A stretch of 12,988 nucleotides of DNA from Monoraphidium neglectum (Eukaryota > Chlorophyta > Chlorophyceae > Sphaeropleales > Selenastraceae), in the NCBI RefSeq assembly GCF_000611645.1, contig NW_014012033.1:1-12988 (forward strand). The letters run 5' to 3'. Numbering within the stretch: position 1 is the stretch's first letter; the number at the start of each line of letters is the position of its first letter. The translations under genes were made by a program, and so were the position numbers. A model generated the notes under the pieces. The model had not been told where the DNA came from and did not search any database. It worked only from the letters and a program-made list of their open reading frames with translations. Shown in pieces: positions 1 through 7,992 of the stretch.

Positions 1-24
1 CCCCCGCCCCCCCCCCCCTCGCAG

Positions 25-3000
25 CACTTCAACGCGATCCTACTGCCCTTTAGCGCTGAGCTGGCGCTCGACATGGACGGCAAGGCGCCCGGCAACATTG
101 ACTACGCGGCCAACCCTGAGCTGCGGGGCCTGACAACAGGACAGGTCATGGACGTGTGAGCAGGGCCGCGCCGGCTGCTTCGTTTTGGGGTGTGTTGATT
201 AGAGGGTGTGAGGGGCGGGCGATGCAGCAGAGGTGCCCTGGTTGATGGCGTTCAGGCAGTATGGCGGGCACCGGCGGCAAATGGGACGCCGCATCGGCCC
301 CTGCGCCTGTCCGGTTGCGGCGCCGCCCAGGCTGACAGGGCCGAGCTTCAGTGGGAGCTGCAGCCCGGGTCGCGGCGGCGGCTGAACGGCGCAGCCATGG
401 GCATGTGTGCCGAGGACCTGTCATTCGGTTGCCAGGGTCAATGTGCAAACATTCCCCTCTCCCCTTGAAAAAAAACAACCCAATTTGCGACGCATCCACA
501 CACCCGGAGCAACGCAGCTTTGTCAATGAGTGCGCCAAGAGGGGCCTGCTGGTGTTGCTGGACCTCCACCGCCTGGCGGGCGCCAAGGACATCCCAGAGC
601 TGTGAGCTGCGCCTCATGATCTGGGATCTGGGATCTGGGATCTGTGAGCTGGGGTTGTTGATCCGGCGCGATCCGACCCAGCCCTGCTCAAACTTGGAGA
701 CGGGCATGTCGACATGGCGGTTGGCTGTGCCCCGATGATGCAACAAAGAAGCGTATGCCCCACCCACCAAGAAAGCCATTTGACAAACTGCATCCCAACA
801 ATCCCCCCTCCCCCCACAGCTGGTATGACGCCGACTACCCCGAGGCGTCAGTGCTGCGCGCGTGGCGCACCATCGTGCTGCGCTACAGGGGCTGCTGGAA
901 CGTCTTCGCAGCGGGTGGGGCGCGGAGTTGGGCGCGGGTGGCGCGGGGCCCTTCTGGGGGCCCAATCTCGTGCAGGAGGCGTTTCAACCAAACAGCAAAT
1001 GTCCGCAGGCCCGAGGCGGCTAGCAGGCGCGTGCGACCCCGGCACAGCGGCAGCCAGCCCTGAGCGGCCCTGCTCCTTGAACCGCCGGCCCCGCCTCCTG
1101 GCCCAGCTGCCATCACGAGCGGCTGCCGTGAAGCACACACCGTCACATCGCCACCGTCGAGCCCGCCCCGCGACCCTGCTGCGCCCGCATTCGGCCCCCC
1201 CCAAAAGACCTAAACAACGAGCCGCACGGCCGCGCGTCCTGGGGGGACGGCAGCATCGCCACCGACTGGCAGCTTGCGGCGGAGCGCATCGGCAAGGTGC
1301 GGGCCCACGCATTCCCCTCTCCCCCCCCCCTTTGCACACGCGGGCGCTGCAGCGGCTGTCTTCCACCCCCTTCCCGGCTCATCGCCGCCCTCGCTGCGCG
1401 TTGTGCTGCGGAGCCATCGCTGCAGCAGGGGGGTGCCTCGGCTGCTTCAAGAAGGCAGACCGGCCGGTGTGGGTGCATGGGAAACTCAGCACGCATGTGC
1501 AGCCGGCAGCGTGCCTGGTCTTGCCCAGTAGCCTCACATCTCATCCTGAAAACTCAATCAGTCAACCTCGGTCAACCCCACAAAGGTGGTCCTGGAGGCC
1601 AACCCAAAGCTGCTCATTTTTGTCGAGGGCGTGGAGACGAACGCGGTGGTGCAGCCGGGGGAGAACTGCTGGTGGGGCGGGCACATTGCGGCTGCCAAGA
1701 AGGTGAGCTGCTGAGATGGCGTATAGCGGCACGTTGTGGGGCGCACGCGCCTCTGCCGCATCACCGCGGCCATCCCGGCTTTAACACGCGTGCCCGCCTG
1801 CGCCTCCTTGCTCAGAGACAGGAGACGCCTGTGCCTGCACGCCCTGGCGCATGCATGCGCACACGCACGCTCACACATGTGTATGCAAGCACATGCACAC
1901 ACATGCATGCGCCAACAGGATCACGCACACTTCCTGGCAAGACAGCATAACGACCCAACCAATGTGCACCTTCCCCCTCCCCTCCGTGCACCCCAAGGCT
2001 CCGGTGGTGCTCCCGGTGGCAGACAAGCTGGTGTATTCGCCGCACGTTTACGGCCCTGATGTTCACAAGCAGCCCTACTTTGCAGACCCCCAGGTTGGGG
2101 GGGTGTTGATGATGGTGGTGGGGGCAGCAACGGTGGCGGTTGGGTGATGGTCGGAGTGGGAGTGGGGGTGGGGTGGGGTGGAGGTGGTGGTGGTGGTTGG
2201 GTGGAGTGGGGTGGCGGTGGGGTGGGATTAGGTCAGGGGCAAGAAGGAATAGGTGCGAAGAGAATGCGGGCGTGCGGGGTGCGAGGAGGTGGGTGCAACA
2301 CCAGAGAATGATGGGAAGGTGCCGCTTTGTGCGAGGATTTCATGGTACAACGTGTCAAGCAACAGACTTTATCCCAGGGGTCGGGTAGTGTGGGTGCATT
2401 TTGCCCCTCGGGACGTCCCAACCCCCCGATGACGTCTGGACCACATAATGCAATGCACCCCAACTCCGCGGCAGTTCCCCGCGAATATGCCGGACATCTG
2501 GATGCGCCATTTCGGCTTCTGCAAGGCAGAGGGGTGAGTGCGAGGTTCGCAGGCGCCGCTGGCATGCCCATCCAAGCGACAAAGTCATCTGTTTTGTGGC
2601 CCAGTATTATTGGGAATACGCGAGACGCAATCTACATTCATCGGGACGCCCCCTCCCGCACGTCAGGCTGGGCCCCGCGATCTGCTTCGGCGAGTGGGGC
2701 GGCTGGGGCGGCGAGGGTCCAGACCGCGTGTGGCAGGACGCCCTCGCCAGCTGGATGACGGAGAATGACGTCACCGACTCGTTCTACTGGTGCCTCAACC
2801 CAAACAGCGGCGACACGGGTGAGGCGTCGCACCAACCCCAGTATGCAGCGCTGGGCTCCAGCCCGCAGCCTCGGGCGTGAGGCACCAAAAGTATCCTGAC
2901 TTCCAGCTGCGCCAGTGCGATGACCGCCCGAGCCAACACAAACGCCGACCTGGAAGGGCGCCGCGCTTCCCTGCTGGCCGATCTGGATCTGCCTGTTTGA

Positions 3001-4543
3001 CTTCCGACCTCCGCAGGCGGCGTCCTGCAGGACGACTGGCGGACGCCCCATAAGCACAAGCTGGAGATCATAGCCAGGGCCCACCCCAACCCCACAAAGT
3101 GGGAGCCCTCGGGGACAGAGGTCCTGGCCGCCGCGCCGGCCCCGGAGGACACGGTGGTGGACGCCGGCGTCGACCCTGCGGCGGCCGCGCCAGCGCCGGC
3201 GGCGGCGGCCGCCCAGGCCGCCGCGGCACCTGCGGAGACGGCCGCGGCGCCAGCACCGCCCGCGGGCAGGTGCGCCGAGGGCGGGAGGGGGGTTGGCGTC
3301 TCTTGGAGAGAAAGCTGCCGAAAAGTCAGCTGCAAGGTAGCTGCCGCGGACTCGGGTCTTGAGGGCCGGGTACAGTCATCACCCTACTTTGCCCCTGTTC
3401 CACCACTCCTGACCGCTACGCCATATCCTCGCACGCTTGGAATCCGCCAACCCGACGAACGCGCGGCCAGGCTGGTGTTTGAGTCTGACATGCTGGCGGC
3501 CTACCTGGTCAACGACTGGCAGGAGGGGGGCACGGTGCCCTGCGCACAGTACGAGGTCAAGGTGAGCGCATTGCCTGCATGTTTGTGCGTGAACATGTGT
3601 GCATGCATGTGTCCGTGTATATGTGCATATGTGAAAGGGTGTGTGTGTGGGAGTTTGTGTGTGTGTACGTGTGTGTGTGTGTGTGCGTGCGTGTGTGCGT
3701 GTGTGCGTTCGTGTGTGCGTGTGTGCGTGTGTGTGCGCGGGCGTACACGTGCGTGCACGTGTGCATGTGCGTGGATGCAACCGCGTGTGCATGCAGATAT
3801 TTATGAGACTGGTTTTGATTATGCCGTCAGCAGTACCTGCACAAAGGCCCTGCGCTCTGCCCCGCAAGGCCTGCCGTCTGCCTGGATTCCGGCCAACCGA
3901 CGGCGCACCAAGTTGCCAAGCCCCGGCACGACCCGCTGTGTCCGCCCCCTGGCGCCCGTGTGCTCTTGCGGCAGGTGACCAACACCACGGGGTCGCCCCT
4001 GGTGGGCCTGAGGGTGCTGCTGGAGGGCGTCACAGACATTGTTAAGTCCTGGAACTGCAAAGACGAGGTGCGACAGGGTTACGCTCGTGCTCCCGCGCCA
4101 CTCCTACATTTGCAACAGCTCTTCCAGCCGCGATTGCCACCAGCAGCAGGCTGACGCACTGTGCTCGCTGCTTGACCCCCATGGCTGCGAACTGCGATGT
4201 TGCCACAGCTAGCAGCTGCTTCGCGCGTGCTCGCTCAATGGTCAGCCCCGCTCTTGTGTGTGCGACTTGGCGCAGAGCCGCAGTCCCCTCTAGCCACTGT
4301 CAGTCGACCTACGTGCTATTGACGGACCACCGTCGCCCGCCACCGACACCGCTCAAACCCGTGGCCCCTCAGGGCGCAGTGCCAGACGTGGAGGGGGGCC
4401 TTTGGGCTTTCGGGCTGCCCGAGTGGTGCGCGGCCACTGGCCTGCAGCCGGGTGCTGTCTACACAATGGGGGCCATAGTGAAGGGCCCGGCCCCCACCAG
4501 CTTCCAGGTGGAGCTCGTGGCCACTGCCGCCGGTGACGAGTGA
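25..4543 (+). CDS. GH5 cellulase-like glycoside hydrolase with C-terminal CBM49-like module (5' partial, 12 exons)
   Basis: Predicted secreted endo-beta-1,4-glucanase, retaining mechanism. Exons: 25-155, 518-601, 820-914, 1208-1296, 1586-1702, 1998-2093, 2475-2533, 2667-2818, 3017-3269, 3471-3561, 3975-4067, 4373-4543. They total 1431 nt and join in frame, giving 476 residues plus TGA. Numbering from the first visible residue: LLDLH His61; NNEPHG with acid/base Glu108; IFVEGV; NCWWGG; YSPHVYG with His188 and Tyr190; GEWGG with nucleophile Glu233; FYW Trp265; SGDTGG. This order fits GH5, closest from memory to bacterial-type subfamily 1 enzymes. Residues 310-358 are an Ala/Pro linker. Residues 359-476 look like a cellulose-binding beta-sandwich ([26 protein letters not shown]); CBM49 is my best guess and CBM2 is the alternative. 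The exon 1 donor is placed at GT|GTGAGC because only that keeps frame and family spacing. Positions 1-24 are a C-tract and acceptor, so upstream exons and any signal peptide are missing. Odd: the conserved Arg before L-P-F is Leu here (40-42). Confidence 0.88.
618..645 (+). repeat. Heptamer tandem repeat in GH5 intron 2
   Basis: Three exact copies of GATCTGG are followed by a fourth ending in T (GATCTGT). The array lies just inside the intron at 602-819. The ten bases CTGTGAGCTG that span the true donor (600-609) recur at 642-651, directly after the array, so the donor sequence is present twice. Use of the second donor would read through the in-frame TGA at 603-605. Confidence 0.8.
1848..1912 (+). 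repeat. CA-rich low-complexity tract in GH5 intron 5
   Basis: This is an alternating purine-pyrimidine stretch of CACA, GCATGC and ACATGT words inside the intron at 1703-1997. The alternating pattern is of the kind that can adopt left-handed DNA. It includes ACACATGCATGC (1899-1910), whose exact reverse complement occurs in the GT-rich tract of intron 10 at 3601-3612. Confidence 0.75.
2094..2235 (+). repeat. G-rich (G/T) tract at the 5' end of GH5 intron 6
   Basis: The tract starts at the donor of intron 6 (2094-2474). It is a strongly strand-asymmetric run of GGTGG, GGGTGGGG and GTGGGGT words with very few C residues. Many runs of three or more G lie close together, so G-quadruplexes could form in the sense RNA and on the + DNA strand. 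No open frame here continues the gene. Confidence 0.75.
2766..2773. promoter_or_regulatory. TGACGTCA palindrome inside GH5 exon 8
   Basis: This is an exact CRE-type octamer of the kind bound by many bZIP factors. It lies within the codons for Asn-Asp-Val-Thr and may be pure coding coincidence. It is listed because two more exact copies occur at 4544-4551 and 10710-10717. Confidence 0.2.
3166..3264 (+). repeat. GC-rich Ala/Pro linker coding repeat in GH5 exon 9
   Basis: The codons are almost all GCN and CCN and give a linker of alternating Ala runs and Pro between the catalytic domain and the carbohydrate-binding module. Such Pro/Ala linkers are usual in modular cellulases and probably vary in length between strains. 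Confidence 0.75.
3576..3796 (+). repeat. GT-rich microsatellite in GH5 intron 10
   Basis: Roughly 220 bases of imperfect TG, TGCG and TGTA repeats fill the first half of the intron at 3562-3974. The array is alternating purine-pyrimidine, so it could form Z-DNA. Both strands stay open through it, giving Val/Cys-rich and His/Thr-rich false reading frames. It begins with GCATGCATGTGT (3601-3612), complementary to the intron 5 tract. Confidence 0.9.
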
Positions 4544-4568
4544 TGACGTCATGGCGATGACATCATGG
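4544..4568. promoter_or_regulatory. Duplicated CRE-like palindromes just after the GH5 stop codon
   Basis: TGACGTCA begins one base past the TGA. The 13 bases GATGACGTCATGG (4542-4554) recur with one change as GATGACATCATGG at 4556-4568. The first copy is a perfect CRE octamer. The site lies in the 3' UTR, so it may serve as a downstream or intergenic binding site, or may simply be a short duplication. Confidence 0.35.
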
Positions 4569-5900
4569 GGATGGTGTTACGACGATTCGCCTGCCGATCT
4601 GCGCCGCGGCCGCACCTGGCTGAGGCACTGCACGCACACAAGCAGCGGTGTGATAGCCCGCCCACATGGGCGAGCAAATGGTTTATTTGCAATGCAGGAG
4701 GCAAGCAGGAGCGCGCCTGACCTCTTAATGTATCTGGCCGTCTTTGTTTCAAGCCCTTGCAAGCGACGGCACATATCATCGCAACACATGTCTGATGGAC
4801 AGGTGTGCGTCTGCAGCACCTCCGTCACATCACAGTTTTCCACTCGGGGCACGGCACCGCCCTCATGCTGGGTGCGGCTGCTGCTGCCTTGCTGAGCACG
4901 CATTCAGGGCAGGCGTGTTGGAGCGCGCTGCACCAAATGGGCAGCCAGCGGCTGCGACCAGGCGTGGACGCACACGTGCGCGCACTGGGGTTCTTGCCCC
5001 TGGGGTTGTGTATGCCTGAGCGAATCTGCACAGTACCGACATCCCAATTTATTCACGCGAGATGTGCAACTCACTTGCGGTATCAATGCAGCACCCACCC
5101 CTTGCTTTCATCATAACAACTGGATCCACTCAGAAAGGCATTGCATCACAGGAAATCAAACAGTGGCACATGCATTTGGGCTGACTAATGGATGTGCGGG
5201 TTACGGCCTGGCCGGCACCAGGCGAGGTCGACGCAAACGTGGGGACAGCAGCAGCACAACAAATGACCCGCAGCGGGCATTGAGCGCTGGTGGTGCGGTT
5301 GACCCTCGCGGTCCACACGGGACTGCGAGTAGCTTATGAAACAAAATGAGACCATGGGTAAAGCGTTATGCTGGAGCAGCAGGGGTGAGGGTGCGGCTTA
5401 CAAGTGTATGGTTGTGGTCATCTGTGTGCCCAGGGGCGTTCCGCTTTGCGTGCACGTGCCCTTTGCGATGCCGCAGCTACTACCCGGCCGACGGCGCTGC
5501 GGCGTGCATCTGCTACTTGCAAGATTGTGAAGCGCGGGGCGAGCTGCCACCAACGTGATTGGGAGGCGCGACACTCGTGGGGCAGGGTGAACCCGAATGA
5601 TGGGTATCTCCCTCCTGGGGCCGCCAGCTGCTGCTGCTGCCACAACACTTCAATTATAAAACACACGATAACGTGCACAGCTTTGTCACCTTCAGCATGT
5701 GAGCGGCGTACCACCATCTGTCCACTGCACTGCGGGGTGATGAGGTCACCCGCCAAACACCCACCTGCACAGCTGCTTACCCAGCCTGCTGCGCCCCACC
5801 ACGCAGCGCAGCTCGTCCCTGGGGCATGGTGGCCTCTCAACACACCTGGGGGTCGCGCTCGCTCGAAAGCGCGTGGTGCAGCTTCGCGCGGACGCCCCTC
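4569..5900. other. Intergenic stretch after the GH5 gene, no gene supported
   Basis: It starts with the presumed 3' UTR of the GH5 gene. I found no TGTAA-type algal polyadenylation signal near the stop. Short frames on both strands (for example 5346-5558 on + and 5418-5843 on -) have no recognisable motifs and no exon-like coherence with neighbouring frames. I found no RNA gene. Confidence 0.5.
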
Positions 5901-5904
5901 ATAG

Positions 5905-6105
5905 CAAGGTCAAGATGAAGCCTACACAGTGCCACTGCATAGTGCCGCCTCAGACGACTTGAGCTCAGCTGTGAAATTGGATCCCATCACTGCTGCTTTG
6001 CTCCATCAAGAGATCCGGGGCGCAGACTTCGACTCCAGCAACATGCGGCTCAACTGCCCGCTGTGCCTGTCGCGGCACTCCTGTCCAGCAGCCCAATGTG
6101 TGTGA
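5905..6105 (+). other. Possible Cys-rich exon or gene fragment, unrecognised
   Basis: A 66-codon open stretch runs from a TAG (5902-5904, which also supplies an AG acceptor) to TGA at 6103-6105. It has balanced composition, unlike the shadow frames around it. Its end holds CPLCLSRHSCPAAQC, a Cys/His spacing that could bind zinc but matches no named finger that I know. A GTGTGT donor at 6098 and an acceptor ending at 6153 would join it in phase to another open piece (CVRAFYSMRQLQYVPDDY, ending near 6223). The only ATG in frame is at 6043. It may be an exon, a decayed gene or chance. Confidence 0.22.
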
Positions 6106-6400
6106 ATCACGGCGGCCACAAGCACTTGAAAAAAGTATTCGTATATCGTTCAGGCTGCGTCAGAGCCTTCTACAGTATGCGCCAGCTACAGTACGTGCCT
6201 GATGATTATCAAGCTTGCGCAGGTGGCCGGGCACGCACCCAGGCCTGCCTTGCACCACCGTGTGGTTTTGCAGTTTGAATTGCCAGCTGCAATCTTTACC
6301 AAGTTCCGACACCTGTTATCCCGACGTCGCCAGCGTTGTGGCCCACACGAAGCGGGTGCGGGCATCCGCGGCGGAGCTATCGCGAGGACGGCAGTTAAAA

Positions 6401-6684
6401 ATGTCCATAGACGAGTTGGAGAGTGAGGTGCAGCGCTGCTCTCTTCAGGCCGGCGCGCAGACCGCGCAGGAGGCCGCTGCGCGGCTCATGCTAATGCATC
6501 ATGCTGCCCTGGTGGAGCTCATGGGGCTGCTTGGGGCCCCGGGCAGCGCTGAGCCCTCACTCTTGGTGTGGAAGGGTCTCGGCGAACATCTCATGCACCA
6601 GGCCGAAGCGCGCAGCAGCACCGGCAACTCCACAGCAGTGACCAGCAGGGACCAACCGCACCAGCAGGGAGATGGGGCGCAGCA

Positions 6685-6742
<58 letters not shown>

Positions 6743-6743
6743 C

Positions 6744-6791
<48 letters not shown>

Positions 6792-7992
6792 GCGTCGCGC
6801 CCAGCCTGCAGTGGTCGCGACTGGGTTGGTCACCCGCCGCGGCGGTTCGAGCGGCCGCATCAGCCGACCTGTCACACGACGGCCTCGCCGCGAAGCTGCG
6901 GACTCTCCTGCACGAAAGCGCCAGCCTGCTGCCGTGAGCGCCGGCGCCGTTGCACGCGCGCTTGCTCGGGCCCAAATTGTGCTCCAGACAAGGGGTGTGG
7001 GCACTGCTGCTTGTTACACCCCCGGCCGGTCCACGAATGGCCGCCCGAGTTTTGACGCACCCATCACCCGGCAGGCGTCCCTCTGACAACGGGCCCGCCC
7101 ACCCCGCTGCTCTTGACGCCCCCTCAAGAACCCCCACCTCCCCACCCCGACCGTGCCTGCCTCGCAGCTTCGCGCAGCGAGGGGCCTGGGCAGCTGCGGC
7201 GGCGACGGCGGCCATCGGCCGGCTGGGCGCGCTGCGTTCGGAGTTCGCCGCACACCTCGTCCTGGTGTCGCAGCGGGACGGCAGCGCGCTGCTCCGCCTG
7301 CTCTCAACTCCCCTCTCTGCCCCCGGCACGCCGGGGGCGCCCCCGCCGCCGAGTGACGAGCATTGGAAGGCGGCGGCGCGGCGGCTCGCGTTGAATTCTG
7401 CTCAGGTGGGGTATCCGGGGCCGGGACGTCTGGGCGAATGCGGCCTGAGACGCTGCCGGTCAGCGCGTGCAGCGCAGACACGGCCTTTGGCGAGCGCGCC
7501 AGCCGCGGCTGTGTGAGGGGCCCGGGCGCGAGGCTGCACGTGCTGCACGCGCCTGGATGCGCCACCCGTTTCAGCATTGGATGGGTGGCCCCCCATCTGG
7601 GGGCTGCGTGTGTGGCACCATTTACCATCCAAACATGGCCCCGCCCCTCATACCCACCGCCACAGCTCGCGGTTGCCCTCGCTGCCCTTGATGACTGGGG
7701 CGAGCGAATGGCCGTTATCCACGCAGACCGCTCGCGCCTGATGGCCGAGGCCGCCGCGGCGGACGCGGCGGCGTGCGGCGCGCCAGACCCGGCGCGGCGG
7801 GTGCATTACGTCGCTGCGCTCAACTCCAACCTGCGGGACGGCATCTGGAATTATTTGATCACGTGGCTGGTCGTCTTCTGCAGCGTCGCGCGCCCTGATC
7901 AGTTTGCGGCGTACATGCTGGCGTGCGCGCCCTGGGTGCCGTCGATGCCGTGCGTGCAGGACGGGCTGAGGGCGCTGGCGGCCGACGGCTGA
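6401..7992 (+). CDS. Uncharacterised polyglutamine protein, tandem paralogue copy 1 (3 exons)
   Basis: I do not recognise the family. Exons 6401-6933, 7168-7405 and 7666-7992 give 365 residues. The start is the first ATG in its open frame (AAAATGTCC) and matches the start of copy 2. Intron 1 is phase 2 (CC|GTGAGC) and intron 2 is phase 0, as in copy 2. Layout: helical N-terminus with LMLMHHAALVELM; Gln tract at residues 94-130; WSP and DLSHDGLAAKL just before intron 1; Ala-rich helix with LGALRSE; exon 3 with IHADRSRLMAEAAAA from residue 275; then a hydrophobic, Trp/Cys-containing block at 324-355 (from WLVVFCSVARPDQ to PCVQ) identical to copy 2. There is no signal peptide. The hydrophobic run is short and may be a buried helix rather than a membrane span. 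Low-complexity Gln next to helices suggests a regulatory or scaffold role, but this is only inference. Copy 2 lies about 2.1 kb downstream on the same strand. Confidence 0.75.
6680..6790 (+). repeat. CAG trinucleotide repeat coding polyglutamine
   Basis: There are 21 Gln codons, one CGG (Arg) at 6743-6745, and then 15 more Gln codons. Nearly all are CAG, with a few CAA near the start and just before the CGG. The tract is in frame in paralogue copy 1. The other frames read as polyAla and polySer, so strand slippage here would keep an open frame for some distance. Copy 2 has only a short, Gly-interrupted Gln-rich region at the same place. Confidence 0.95.

Noticed and set aside
714..1706. 330-codon open frame on the plus strand
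   Set aside because: It runs through exons 3-5 and introns of the GH5 gene in the wrong frame. The true exons are proven by GH5 motifs in another frame.
2596..2666. A longer GH5 exon 8 starting after the CCCAG at about 2602
   Set aside because: A start in the reading frame of GEWGG would not match the phase 2 end of exon 7. The acceptor at 2665-2666 fits both phase and the short spacing usual in GH5.
3379..3867. His/Thr-rich minus-strand frames over the microsatellite
   Set aside because: They are translations of the CA strand of the intron 10 GT repeat. The region is intronic on the plus strand.
6290..6480. bZIP-like basic region plus zipper ahead of copy 1 (RVRASAAELSRGRQL followed by ELESEV)
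   Set aside because: The spacing from the basic residues to the first zipper position is off, the conserved Asn is missing, and the first ATG lies after the basic part. Copy 2 has no counterpart, and its start aligns with that ATG.
6499..7329. 276-codon minus-strand frame with a long Cys run
   Set aside because: The Cys run is simply the reverse of the CAG repeat. The rest is antisense to copy 1 exons 1 and 2.
7846..7900. Membrane span in the WLVVFCSVA segment of the paralogues
   Set aside because: The hydrophobic run is too short and is followed by a polar, Pro-containing segment. A buried helix is at least as likely, and there is no signal peptide.
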